In this document: one piece after another, positions 1 to 9,500 of the stretch | Position numbering within the stretch: position 1 is the first letter of the stretch | Layout: each line of letters opens with the position of its first letter | Assembly: GCA_003166955.1 (NCBI GenBank) | Contig: PMUI01000131.1 | Span: 1-38,063 of the forward strand | DNA from: Acidobacterium sp. | GTDB taxonomy: Bacteria > Acidobacteriota > Terriglobia > Terriglobales > Acidobacteriaceae | Length of the DNA: 38,063 nucleotides | Direction of reading: 5' to 3' | Notes under the pieces: generated by a model | Seen by the model: the letters and a program-made list of their open reading frames with translations, nothing else | The model's database searches: none | Told to the model about the DNA's origin: nothing | Made by a program: the position numbers and the translations under genes

Positions 1-24
1 ATGAGAATTCGGGAGCACGTCAGC

Positions 25-49
25 GTGACACTTCGTTACGAATCATTAC
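25..49 (+). promoter_or_regulatory. Copy 1 of a shared upstream motif (receptor gene)
   Basis: The core at 32-49 reads TTCGTTACGAATCATTAC. The 25-nt stretch at 25-49 matches 6204-6228 at 24 of 25 positions. The inner 15 nt (35-49) form an imperfect dyad (10 of 15 symmetric positions), which suits an operator, although an ECF-sigma promoter is also possible. It ends 70 nt before the receptor start and points towards it. The binding protein is not identifiable. Confidence 0.55.
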
Positions 50-119
50 CCAATGAGACCGCAGAAGCTTACAGCATGAGTTCTCCTGAAAGAGAAGCAA
101 ACACAGGAGTGCTCAGACA

Positions 120-2996
120 ATGCGCTTCATTTTGAAGTCAATCCTTGCGAGCCTTTGCCTCTTCCTTCCTCTTGTCCACTCCATTGCTCAGGACGGTGGG
201 CAGCAAACCACAGGTTCGATCCAGGGAACGGTGACCGATCCCTCCGGCGCTGTGATTGCATCGGCACGGGTTGCTGTCTCCGGCGGCGGCGCACTCTCGC
301 GATCGACCACGACCGGAGCCGACGGTAGATTCACCATCGATCGCCTTGTTCCGGGCCGATACTCTCTTTCCATCACGGCATCCGGATTCGCTGCCGCCGC
401 CATCGGGAATGTTCTCGTCAGCAGCGGACGAGTGTCATCGGAGAATGTCGGGCTCCAGTTGCCAGTCGAACAGCAGCAGGTGCGCGTCGACGATCGGGCT
501 CTTCGTGTCGACACCAGCGCCGACAGCAATGCCAGCGCCATCGTCATTAAGGGAAAGGATCTGGATGCGCTATCCGACGATCCGGACGAGCTGCAGAATG
601 AGCTGAGCGCCCTGGCGGGACCGTCGGCCGGCCCCAACGGGGGACAGATTTACATCGACGGTTTCACCGGCGGACAACTCCCGCCCAAGTCTTCGATTCG
701 CGAGATACGTATCAACAGCAATCCCTTCTCTGCGCAGTACGACAAGCTGGGTTATGGCCGAATCGAAATCTTCACCAAGCCGGGTACCGACAAATTCCGT
801 GGCATGGCTATGATCATGGGCAACAACTCGGCATTCAATTCGCTCAATCCATTTGTCACCGAGGAACCGTCCTACTACACCACTTTTCTGGTGGGCAATA
901 TGAGCGGCCCGCTCAATCGCAATGCCTCGTGGTTCACAAGCGTGTTCGACCGCAATAACCAGGCAAATTCCATCATCAATGCAGAGCTGATCGATTCCAG
1001 CGGCACCACCTACAATTACACGGCTGCGGTTGCGAACCCCCAGTCGCGTCTGGACATCAGTCCGCGCTTCGACTTCCAGCTGGGCGCCAGCAATACCCTG
1101 AGCATTCGCTACATGTTCGACCGGCAGAAGGAGACAAACGACGGCGTCTCGCAGTTCGCTCTGCAGAGCCAGGCGTATAACGTGCTCAATCATGAGAACA
1201 CGGTGCAGCTCAGCGACACGCAGATTCTGGGCGCCAGGGTCGTGAACGAGACGCGTTTCCAGTACATGGGCGATCGCGACAGTCAGGTGGCCCAGAGCAC
1301 CGACCCCACGATTACCGTGCAGGGCAGCTTCACCGGCGGCGGCAATAACCAGGGCACCGTCCGCGACAATCAGGATCACTACGAGCTGCAAAACTACACC
1401 ATGGCTGCAGCCGGTGCTCACGGTCTGAACTTCGGTCTGCGTCTGCGGCTCACCAGAGACTCCAGTTACTCCACGTCGGGATTCAACGGAAACTATATCT
1501 ACCCGACACTCCAGGCCTGGCTGGCAGGCAGTCCCGAAGAATACGATGTGGTCCGCGGGAACCCGAACGCCAGCGTCGACCTCTTCGACGCAGGCCTGTT
1601 CTTCCAGGACGATTACAAGGTTCGTCCGAATCTGACCTTCAGCTACGGCCTGCGGTTCGAATCGCAGAACCGCATCGGCGATCATGCGGACTGGACCCCG
1701 CGCCTCTCCTTCGCATGGGCGCCGGGGGCCGGTAAAGCTGCGGCCGCGAAGACCATCGTCCGGGGCGGCTATGGCTGGTTCTACGACCGGTTCAGTTCCA
1801 GTTATGTGCTCGATGCCATCCGTGAAAATGGAATCAATCAGCAGGAATATATCGCTCGGTATGAGAGTTCCTCGCAGGGTACAGAAACCCCAACGATTGA
1901 AAACCTGTCCCCGCACCTGAAGGCCGCACTGAACATGCAGGCCGCAGCCTCCATCGAACACCAGTTCGGAAAAGTTGCGCCCCTCTCGGCGACCTACGTT
2001 AACTCCCGCGGCGTACACCAATACCTCAGCGATAACATCAACGCCTACCTGCCTGAAACCTACGATCCTGTTACCGGCACCGGCACTCGCCCCAATGGCA
2101 TCGACGAAAACATTGACCAGTTTCAGTCAGGCGGCGTCTATAACCAGAACCAGCTCGTCATGAATTACACCGTGCGCGCGCGGCGTGTCTCCCTGTTCGG
2201 CTTCTACATGCTGAACTTTGCCAAAGCCGACACCTCCGGAGCTACCTATTTCCCCTCAAACCAGTTCGATCCCGGAGCCGATTACGGCCGCGCAACCTTC
2301 GACCAGCACAATCGCTTTCTTCTGGGCGGCAACATCCAGGGCCCCTATGGAATCTCACTGAGTCCCATGCTGGTAGCTAACTCCGGCCAGCCCTTCAACA
2401 TCACGCTGTCGAACGATCTGAACGGCGACAACCAGTACAACGACCGTCCGGCATTCGCCACCTCGTCCAGCACCGGCATGGTGCAGACCGCCTATGGGAC
2501 GTTCGACCTCAATCCAGCATGGAACAAGGCCCGCATTCCCTACAACTATGGCAACGGCCCTTCGGAACTTAGCATGAATTTGCGGGTCAGCAAGTCTCTC
2601 GGCGTCGGTCCGCGCACGACGCGCAGTTCCGGTGGCTTCCAGCCCGGCCCTGGGGGACCCGGCGGCGGACCCCCTCCCGGGGGCGGCCCCGGCGGTGGTG
2701 GTCCCGGTGGCGGGCTGGGTCCGGGAGGTCTGAGCAGCAACGGAGGCCCCCCTAAACTCGATCAGGAACTTCCGCGCCGGTACTCGCTGACCTTTGCGGC
2801 GATGGGGAGAAACATCTTCAACAACGTTAATCTTGCGCAGCCAGTTGGCGTTGTCGGCTGCTCGGCAGGTTCGCCCGGCTGCTCATCGAGTCAGGTCAAT
2901 CCTCTGTTCGGGAAATCGACGGCGCTGGCAGGCGGATTCTTCTCCTCAGCCTCAGCAAACCGCTCCATCGATCTGCAGATGAGCTTCAGCTTCTAA
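120..2996 (+). CDS. Oar-like TonB-dependent receptor with N-terminal carboxypeptidase-regulatory domain
   Basis: A 958-aa outer-membrane protein. A signal peptide (about residues 1-24, ending in SIAQ) is followed by a carboxypeptidase-regulatory-like/CarboxypepD_reg domain (GSIQGTVTDPSGAVIASARV, about 32-110). Next come a plug-like region (about 120-220, with the segment IYIDGFTGGQLPPKSSIREI) and a long beta-barrel rich in aromatic/Asn strands, ending in a C-terminal Phe (QMSFSF), as expected for an outer-membrane barrel. Length is typical of the Oar-like receptors that are abundant in Acidobacteriota. An AGGAG at 105-109 supports the ATG at 120. Near residue 840-875 a loop is almost pure Gly/Pro. 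The ligand is unknown. The gene converges on the small Spy-like gene, and a hairpin separates them. Motif copy 1 upstream suggests shared control with the neighbouring secretory genes. Confidence 0.9.
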   Translation: MRFILKSILASLCLFLPLVHSIAQDGGQQTTGSIQGTVTDPSGAVIASARVAVSGGGALSRSTTTGADGRFTIDRLVPGRYSLSITASGFAAAAIGNVLVSSGRVSSENVGLQLPVEQQQVRVDDRALRVDTSADSNASAIVIKGKDLDALSDDPDELQNELSALAGPSAGPNGGQIYIDGFTGGQLPPKSSIREIRINSNPFSAQYDKLGYGRIEIFTKPGTDKFRGMAMIMGNNSAFNSLNPFVTEEPSYYTTFLVGNMSGPLNRNASWFTSVFDRNNQANSIINAELIDSSGTTYNYTAAVANPQSRLDISPRFDFQLGASNTLSIRYMFDRQKETNDGVSQFALQSQAYNVLNHENTVQLSDTQILGARVVNETRFQYMGDRDSQVAQSTDPTITVQGSFTGGGNNQGTVRDNQDHYELQNYTMAAAGAHGLNFGLRLRLTRDSSYSTSGFNGNYIYPTLQAWLAGSPEEYDVVRGNPNASVDLFDAGLFFQDDYKVRPNLTFSYGLRFESQNRIGDHADWTPRLSFAWAPGAGKAAAAKTIVRGGYGWFYDRFSSSYVLDAIRENGINQQEYIARYESSSQGTETPTIENLSPHLKAALNMQAAASIEHQFGKVAPLSATYVNSRGVHQYLSDNINAYLPETYDPVTGTGTRPNGIDENIDQFQSGGVYNQNQLVMNYTVRARRVSLFGFYMLNFAKADTSGATYFPSNQFDPGADYGRATFDQHNRFLLGGNIQGPYGISLSPMLVANSGQPFNITLSNDLNGDNQYNDRPAFATSSSTGMVQTAYGTFDLNPAWNKARIPYNYGNGPSELSMNLRVSKSLGVGPRTTRSSGGFQPGPGGPGGGPPPGGGPGGGGPGGGLGPGGLSSNGGPPKLDQELPRRYSLTFAAMGRNIFNNVNLAQPVGVVGCSAGSPGCSSSQVNPLFGKSTALAGGFFSSASANRSIDLQMSFSF
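2631..2735 (+). repeat. Gly/Pro-coding low-complexity G/C tract
   Basis: A roughly 105-nt run of GGN and CCN codons inside the receptor gene encodes a Gly/Pro-rich loop. It is in frame and interrupts the barrel near its C-terminal end, probably as a long flexible loop. The G runs could also form a G-quadruplex on the coding strand. Such tracts are prone to length change. Confidence 0.7.
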
Positions 2997-3027
2997 CTGG
3001 TCAGGACGGGTTGAGGTTCTTCGGTTG

Positions 3028-3066
3028 CCGGCGCCGATCATGTTGACGCATTTCGATCGGCGCCGG
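3028..3066. terminator. Perfect 12-bp hairpin between convergent genes
   Basis: CCGGCGCCGATC at 3028-3039 pairs perfectly with GATCGGCGCCGG at 3055-3066 around a 15-nt loop. It sits between the receptor stop (2996) and the stop of the minus-strand gene (3081), where a bidirectional terminator is expected. No strong T run follows on either side, so termination by this hairpin is an inference. Confidence 0.6.
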
Positions 3067-3080
3067 ATTATGATTCCTGT

Positions 3081-3533
3081 TTACAGATTCTGTGCCGGGA
3101 GTGGAGGTCCTCCTCCCCCATCCGGTGGCGGGCCCGGGTCGCCGGGGGGCTCGTGCATCATCCGCTCCTGGTCCTTCTGATATTTGGCGCGTTGGTTGTC
3201 ATTCAGAATCGCAGAGATCTTCGACACCTCATCGTCGTGGATGCGACGCATGGCGGCGAACTGGTCTTCGGGAGCAAGCGAGGTGTTCTGGAAGAGCGCG
3301 TCCATCTGCTTCTTTGCATCTGCCAGGATGGGGCGGATCTGTGTCTTCTGGGCATCCGACAAAGCATAGTGCTTCGTCATACTCGACAATTGTTTGTCTA
3401 CGTCCATTGCAGGGGGCGGGCCGCCCATGGGCGGCGGACCAGGTTCCTGTGCAAGGGCGCTGCAGCTGGCTGGCAGTAATGCGAACAGTGCCACCGCGGA
3501 TATCAGAGGAAGCGCGCGAATCTTGTACTTCAT
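3081..3533 (-). CDS. Small periplasmic Spy/CpxP-like protein with Gly/Pro-rich ends
   Basis: About 150 aa. A signal peptide (MKYKIRALPLISAVALFALL, cleavage near ALAQ) is followed by a helical region. It carries two LTxxQ-like motifs (LSDAQKTQI and LNDNQRAKY), the hallmark of Spy/CpxP-type periplasmic chaperone/sensor proteins. Both termini are rich in Pro and Gly (PGPPPMGGPPPAMD and GDPGPPPDGGGGPP), echoing the Gly/Pro loop of the convergent receptor. I chose the ATG at 3533 because the signal peptide then has a normal n-region and an AAGTGAGG lies upstream. An in-frame ATG at 3560 adds nine residues. Motif copy 2 lies 132 nt upstream in the same orientation. A role in envelope stress or receptor assembly is inferred. 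Confidence 0.75.
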   Translation of the reverse strand: MKYKIRALPLISAVALFALLPASCSALAQEPGPPPMGGPPPAMDVDKQLSSMTKHYALSDAQKTQIRPILADAKKQMDALFQNTSLAPEDQFAAMRRIHDDEVSKISAILNDNQRAKYQKDQERMMHEPPGDPGPPPDGGGGPPLPAQNL

Positions 3534-3665
3534 GAGAATTTTGGCCTCACTTTCTTCCATGATTTAAGACCTTTGGGCGTATGCCGCCGGCTTATCACGA
3601 TCCAGGCTTTGCAGCCCTGACCGTCAGTTGTTTCCTCATCCTAGTCAGTATCCCTGTAAACGAAT

Positions 3666-3683
3666 GTAATGATTCGTAACAAA
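3666..3683 (-). promoter_or_regulatory. Copy 2 of the shared motif (Spy-like gene)
   Basis: On the minus strand it reads TTTGTTACGAATCATTAC, 17 of 18 identical to copy 1. It points towards the Spy-like gene, 132 nt before its start. The conserved orientation with respect to the downstream gene argues for a regulatory role rather than a chance repeat. Confidence 0.5.
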
Positions 3684-3933
3684 TACCCTGGCTCATCACG
3701 AGATGGATGGCCGCATTCACCACCCACGAGGCTGTGCTCTCGTCCGTGAGACGAGCTGGTTCGCACCGCGCCCACTCCATCGTCCGGCCAGCGCCGTGTA
3801 CGGACGCTGGAACGCAACAACAGGATCCACCTGAGCCCATTGTGCGGCCATCGGCCGAGTTATCCCACGACGCCGACGCAGCGACAGACGCAGTGACATG
3901 AGGAGTTCGCGGGCCTGGGAGCACATTCGTTAC

Positions 3934-3953
3934 ACTCCGTTGCAATTCTTTAC
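3934..3953 (+). promoter_or_regulatory. Degenerate copy 4 of the shared motif
   Basis: ACTCCGTTGCAATTCTTTAC matches copy 1 (ACTTCGTTACGAATCATTAC) at 15 of 20 positions. It points towards the 104-aa gene and secretin, 113 nt before the first start. It is weaker than the other three copies and could be chance. Confidence 0.3.
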
Positions 3954-4066
3954 AAGCAGTCATCAAAGGCATCGCGTCTGCACATCAGAAGTCCAGCAAC
4001 GGTCCCGGCTATCTTCCAAAAAGGCCGCGGGATTCAAAGCTGCGCAACTTTGAGGTTTCATTCAAA

Positions 4067-4381
4067 ATGAGCGATCTGTGGCCGCAGTATGCGGTGCTCG
4101 AATATTCCCGCCCTGGTGTGAACCCTGTTCGTTTCGCTGTGATTCTACGAAGGCACGGTGGGCCGGCCATCGTAATTCGTCCCGACTGGGGCGACGGCCT
4201 GCGAACAGAGGACAGCGAGTACCTGACGGGACTGTTCCGCCACTGGTTGGCATTTCCTTCCGTCTGTGCCGAGTTCCTGCTCCAGGAACTGCTGGAGCCG
4301 CGTGGGGATGCCCTGATCCTGCGGGAGCAGGGTGAAGTTACGCCGCAGGCGGTGGCCTCGTTGGTCTACGAATGCTGTTGA
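4067..4381 (+). CDS. Small protein of unknown function upstream of the secretin
   Basis: 104 aa, no signal peptide and no membrane segment, so probably cytoplasmic. I do not recognise a family. The composition is protein-like, with an ordered mix of strand-like (PVRFAVILRRHGGPAIVI) and helical segments (EYLTGLFRHWLAF). The stop lies 62 nt before the proposed secretin start, and no other gene intervenes, so the two are probably co-transcribed. A GAGG lies about 11 nt before the ATG. It could be an accessory factor of the secretin or an unrelated small enzyme. The sequence does not say which. Confidence 0.55.
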   Translation: MSDLWPQYAVLEYSRPGVNPVRFAVILRRHGGPAIVIRPDWGDGLRTEDSEYLTGLFRHWLAFPSVCAEFLLQELLEPRGDALILREQGEVTPQAVASLVYECC

Positions 4382-4443
4382 GCTTTCTCGCCATGACCGA
4401 CGCCGGCAGGCGGAATGCGTCAATGGGTTTAGGAGTTTTCAGA

Positions 4444-6138
4444 ATGAAGTTACCTCGCTATTTCTATGGGAGCGCTATCCTGCTGCTCTGTTGCCTGCGC
4501 TGCGCCTGGAGTGAATCGGCCCACGACCTCTACAGGAAAGGTCAGGCAGCGGAAACGCGCGACGACATGATCGCGGCATTGGAGGCGTATAAGAAAGCGT
4601 TCGACCTGAATCCGGCCGAGGTGAAATACCGAGTTAGCTACCAGCGGATTCGTGGACTTGCTGCAGAAGAATATCTGAAGCAGGGAGAAGACTACGTGAA
4701 AGCCGGCAGCCAGCCTGCTGCTCTCGCCTCGTTCCTCAGAGCCCTCGACATGGATCCCGGTAACGAGCTCGCCGAACAGGATACGCGGAGACTGCAGGCG
4801 AACCTCGAGAGCCTGGATCAGGCGCGATCGGAAGCCGCTAAGCCGCTGGAGACGGCGCCGGAGGCTGCCCCGCCACCACGCCTGGATCTTTCTTCCGGCG
4901 AGCCCCTTACTCTGCACATGGTCGAAGACAGCAGGATTGTGTATCAAGCCATTGGCAAAGCTGCTGGTATCAATGTTCTGTTCGATCCCGAATATAGCTC
5001 GAAACGCATTCAGGTCGATTTAAAGGAAGTTACACTCCCGGAAGCTTTCAGTATCGTGGGAGAGATCTCCGGCACATTCTTCAAGCCAGTCACGCATAAC
5101 ACGATCTTTATCGCCCAGAATACCCGCGCGCGGAGGCAGGCTCTGAGCGAACAGGCGGTTCAGATCTTCTATCTGCAGAACGTCGCCCAGCAGAATGACT
5201 TCACCGAGGTTCAGACTGCTCTCCGCAATGTTCTTCAGACGGCGAGAATTAACGGAATAGCCAGCGAGAACGCCATCATCATGCGCGCCACCCCGGACGA
5301 ACTGGAGCTGGCAAAAATGCTCATCGCCGGTCTGGATCAGCCCAAACCGGAAGTGATGGTGGACATCACGGTCATGGAAGTGAGCCGCGACAAATTGCGC
5401 GAGATCGGCCTCTCCCCGCCAACGTCACTTACCGTCAACTCAGGCTCCTCTCAGACCCTGAATGAGATCGGCAGGAGCTCCTCTTACAGTATTTCGATAG
5501 GCGAGGCTGCGGCCGACTTTCTGCTGACGGATTCCGACACGCACATCCTTCAGAGTCCGCGGCTGCGGGCCCTCGACGGACAGAAGGCAACGCTGAAGCT
5601 CGGCGAGAAGCTCCCCGTGGCTACCGGCTCCTATACGTACGCCACTGGCTCAACGTCGGCGGCTGCGGAGACTCAGTTTCAGTATCTCGATGTCGGCGTC
5701 AACGTTGAGATGACGCCCGCCATTCACAGGGATCGAGACGTAACGCTGAAGCTGAGTGTGGAGGTTTCTTCTCAGTCGGGAACCGACACGATCGACGGAG
5801 TGGCCGAGCCGGTGATCAGCCAGCAGAAGACAGATCAGACGGTCAGACTAAAAAATGGCGAAGCTACGATTCTGGCTGGCCTTGTAAAGAAGCAGGTGAG
5901 CCACACGGTCAGCGGATGGCCCGGATTCGGAGAGATCCCTCTGGTCAAATACTTCTTCACCACACAATCCCATCAGGTCACCGATGACGAACTGGTCTTC
6001 ATGATTGTCCCGCACGTGGTTCGGGCCTCGCCGTTCGATTCCGGAAGCAGCCGTGAAATCGACACCGGGACGGAGCAGGGTATCCAACTGCGGCCGATGG
6101 CTCCGACACCGGCTGCGACAGCCGGTCATCACCCGTGA
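4444..6138 (+). CDS. Secretin (type II/III secretion family) with N-terminal TPRs
   Basis: About 564 aa. A signal peptide (MKLPRYFYGSAILLLCCL) is followed by TPR-like helices (about 25-125), then an N0/STN-like domain (LTLHMVEDSRIVYQAIGKAA, about 150-235) and an N1-like domain (IFYLQNVAQQNDFTEVQTAL, about 240-310). The secretin domain fills the rest, with ILQSPRLRALDGQKATLKLG and the typical GWPGFGEIPLVKYFF segment. Secretins form the gated outer-membrane pore of type II secretion, type IV pilus or related machines. No gene for an ATPase, inner-membrane platform or pseudopilin is present nearby, so this is an orphan secretin whose machine is elsewhere or unknown. I chose 4444 because AGGAG at 4430-4434 is well placed and the signal peptide is then complete. 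An in-frame ATG at 4372 overlaps the upstream gene. Confidence 0.85.
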   Translation: MKLPRYFYGSAILLLCCLRCAWSESAHDLYRKGQAAETRDDMIAALEAYKKAFDLNPAEVKYRVSYQRIRGLAAEEYLKQGEDYVKAGSQPAALASFLRALDMDPGNELAEQDTRRLQANLESLDQARSEAAKPLETAPEAAPPPRLDLSSGEPLTLHMVEDSRIVYQAIGKAAGINVLFDPEYSSKRIQVDLKEVTLPEAFSIVGEISGTFFKPVTHNTIFIAQNTRARRQALSEQAVQIFYLQNVAQQNDFTEVQTALRNVLQTARINGIASENAIIMRATPDELELAKMLIAGLDQPKPEVMVDITVMEVSRDKLREIGLSPPTSLTVNSGSSQTLNEIGRSSSYSISIGEAAADFLLTDSDTHILQSPRLRALDGQKATLKLGEKLPVATGSYTYATGSTSAAAETQFQYLDVGVNVEMTPAIHRDRDVTLKLSVEVSSQSGTDTIDGVAEPVISQQKTDQTVRLKNGEATILAGLVKKQVSHTVSGWPGFGEIPLVKYFFTTQSHQVTDDELVFMIVPHVVRASPFDSGSSREIDTGTEQGIQLRPMAPTPAATAGHHP

Positions 6139-6586
6139 GTGAGGCGCCGACGAATGATGAGGAAGGCACGGCTGGCAAATCGAAAGCGCGCGAGAGCAGC
6201 CTCGTGACACTTCGTTACAAATCATTACTTTCTATTACGAGCAAGAGGTCGCCGATCCCGTCTCATTGACATCCACAACAGCAGCAAAGGGGAGAAGGAT
6301 GGGCTGAGACAGCAGATAGAAATGTCCGGCTTCCCAGCCAGGTTCCAGGGAAAGATTCCAGGAGATTGGGTTGCTCTACGCGCTGGCTGGGCGTGCTGGG
6401 CAGCCGCCCGCGGCACGGAGGGCCCATGGAAGATCGCAAATGAGGCCGGCTGGCGCGGGCGGTGTCTTCCAGGACAGCCGCTTGATCGGCGTCTTCGGTT
6501 GCCGGGTTTCCACAACGCATGAACCGGCCAGCGAAGCTGAAAGTACCTCAGCCGCAACCAGCAACGACCATGCAGTAAGGATTGAA
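6139..6586 (+). other. Long leader region before the S53 protease
   Basis: About 450 bp between the secretin stop and the protease start. It contains motif copy 3 (6204-6228), leaving a leader of about 360 nt if transcription starts near the motif. The frame of the protease is open back to 6371 but lacks a convincing ribosome-binding site there. No other gene is evident. Confidence 0.5.
6204..6228 (+). promoter_or_regulatory. Copy 3 of the shared motif (S53 protease gene)
   Basis: The core at 6211-6228 reads TTCGTTACAAATCATTAC and differs from copy 1 at one base. The identity extends seven bases further upstream (GTGACAC). It faces the protease gene, 358 nt before the chosen start. The long extension relative to copy 1 suggests more than the core is under selection. 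Confidence 0.55.
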
Positions 6587-9500
6587 ATGAACGCAGAGAG
6601 TTTCGGTTTCGGGTCAGTCGTATCCAGCAGCAATGGGCTCGGCCGCGCAGGCAGCAGGCCCTTTTTCCATTGCTCGAAGAGTCATAACACACGAAACTCC
6701 ATCGACATCCCCTCGGTCCGCCTGCGGCCGTATCGCGCCAACAAGGCAGATGTCGTAACCGCAACTCCCCTCGGCAGCGGAGCGTATCGGCGGCCATACG
6801 CATCGCTCGCGCTCGTCGCGGCGGCACTGGTTCTCGTGTCCTCCTGCTGTGCTTTCGCGCAGACCTCGACAATCCGTATCTCCGGCGAAATCGATTCGAG
6901 CGCCACGGCAGCCATACCAGGCTCGGCGAATCCACAAGGGCTCTCGAAATATGACGCTGGCCGTACCAATGCCGGCACTGCTCTGAGCGGAATAACAATG
7001 TATTTCCGTCCCTCCGCTGCACAGAAGGCCGAACTCGACGAGCTCGTACGTCAGCAGCAAACTGCGGGCTCGACCAGCTACCACAAATGGCTCACTCCGG
7101 CCGAGTATGCGGCCCGATTCGGCCTCGACGATGACGACCTGGAGAAGGTGCGCGGCTGGCTGGAATCGCAGGGATTCACCGTCGATCGCATTGCGAACAG
7201 TCATAACAGCATTACATTCTTGGGGACCGTCTCCCAGGTGGAGTCTGCATTTCAGACGGAGATACACAACTATCGTGTCGACGGGCAGTCGCACTATGCC
7301 AATGCAACCGAACTCACCATTCCCGCTGCCCTGTCCGGCGTTGTCAGCACCATTCGCAACCTGGATGACTTTAAACCAAAGCCGTTCGTACGCTTTCACG
7401 CCGAGACAACCGCGGCCAAACCCGCCTTTACCTCCAGCCAGAGCGGCAATCACTATCTACAGCCGGGAGACGTTGCCGTTATCTATGACATCAAAGCTGC
7501 TTACAGCGCGGGTTATACTGGAGCAGGTCAGTCCGTTGCCGTTGTAGGCCAGTCAGAGATATCGGTGTCGGACATCGAGAACTTCCAGAGCGCAGCAGGG
7601 CTAACCGTTAGGGATCCAACTCTGGTTCTGGTGCCGAATTCCGGCAATGCCGCCTACTCGTCCGGGGATGAAGCCGAATCCGATCTGGACCTGGAGTATT
7701 CCGGAGGTATCGCCAAAGAGGCGACCCTCTACCTGGTCTACGTAGGCAATAACTCGAACTACAGCGTGTGGGATTCACTCCAGTACGCCGTGGATACCGA
7801 TATCGCACCTGTTATCAGCATGAGCTATGGAGGCTGCGAACCCGATCTTAGTTCCAGCGATTATTCGACGCTGGAATCCATCATGGAACAAGGCGCCAGC
7901 CAGGGCCAGAGCATCGTTGTGGCCTCCGGCGACACGGGATCGACGGGGTGCTATGCCGACCTGACGACTAACTCGACTCCCACCTCGCAGGAAGAGGAAC
8001 TGGCCGTCAACTATCCGGCCAGCAGCGCCTTTGCTACTGCATTGGGGGGAACAGAGTTTCCCTCCTCCGATGTCTCCTCGTCGAACACGACCTACTGGGA
8101 ATCGGCCAGCGGCAGCGATGTAATCGCCTCCGCCCTTTCCTATATTCCGGAACAGGTCTGGAATGACGACAGTTCGACCTATGGCTCGGAGTATGGCGCG
8201 GAATATGCGCTTTCGTCCGGAGGCGGAGGAGTCAGCACTCTGACCGCCAGGCCCGGCTGGCAGACCGGCGTCACCGGGATTTCCTCAGGCAGCTTTCGTT
8301 TGGTCCCGGATATTTCCATGGATTCCTCTCCCAACAATGCCGGCTACCTTTATTGCTCCAGCGATACCTCCGGATGGAGTTCCGGACAGGCGGCCAGTTG
8401 CAATAACGGATTTCGCGATTCGAGTTCGGGCTATCTCACGGTTGCCGGCGGAACGAGTTTTGCGGCTCCCATCTTTGCGGGAATGCTGGCCATCATCAAC
8501 CAGAAGGAAAACTCGACCGGACAGGGCCTGGTGAACTCCACCCTCTATACGCTCGCCGCCGACTCAACAACCTATGCCTCGGCATTTCACGACATCACCA
8601 GCGGCGGCAACGAATGCACCGCCGGATCGAGCTACTGTTCCTCAGCCGGCGAGTCAAAGTACTATGCGACCACCGGATACGATGAGGCCAGCGGCCTCGG
8701 CTCCGTGGATTTCTACAACCTGATGACGTCGTGGACGGCCGGCTCCTCCGCGTCGCTCGAAGCCACCACCACGGCGCTTTCCGCAGCCACCACGGCGCCG
8801 TCCTCGGGCGCCAGCGATGTCATCACCATCACGGTCTCTCCACAATCCAGTTCCATCACCACGACGCCTGCCGGAACCCTGACCATCGCGGTCGATGGCA
8901 CAACTGAGACTTCCTCCCTGTCCCTTTCCAACGGATCGGCCACGTACACCTTTTCCTCCACTACGTCCGGAGAGCATGTCATCACCGCCAAGTATTCGGG
9001 CAGCTCCACATTTGCCTCTTCCACCGGTACCCTCACGGTCGATGTCGGAGGATCGAGCACGTCCAACGGCGGCGGCTTCACATTATCCGCCACTAACGTG
9101 ACCGTGTCGCAGGGCAGCTCCGGAACTTCGACGGTCACCCTCAAATCGGAGAATTCCTACGCGGGCACGGTGCACTTCACCTTGTCCACTTCCAGCAGCT
9201 CGCTCCAGGACTATGGCTGTTACAGCATTGGAGACAGCGGTGAGGATGTCAGCGTAACGGCGAATAGTACTGTAAGCACGGCTCTCACGATTTACACCTC
9301 GGAGTCCTCTTGCTCATCGGCCAGCTCCAGTCGTAAAAATGGCACAGTTCACTACTTCTCCCCCCGAAAGAACTTCTCCGCAACGGCCAGCCGCAGCCCA
9401 TTTTCTGGTAATGCGATTCGGATCGGTGCTGCCACCATCGCCGGGCTCCTGCTGTTCGGATTCGGCCGGCGCCGCGCTGCGCTGCGCATCCTGCTCAGCT

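Larger units (their letters stand above)
3534..4066. other. Divergent intergenic region
   Basis: About 530 bp between the leftward Spy-like gene and the rightward 104-aa gene. It holds two copies of the shared motif, one facing each gene (3666-3683 on minus, 3934-3953 on plus). Open frames here show no protein-like composition and no recognisable domain. I see no RNA gene. Confidence 0.6.

Noticed and set aside
570-2021. Long minus-strand open frame (483 codons) opposite the TonB receptor gene
   Set aside because: It lies fully antisense to a well-supported receptor gene, shows no domain and no ribosome-binding site, and such shadows are common at this GC content.
3595-3972. 125-codon minus-strand frame in the divergent intergenic region
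   Set aside because: It covers both regulatory motif copies, lacks a ribosome-binding site and has no recognisable domain.
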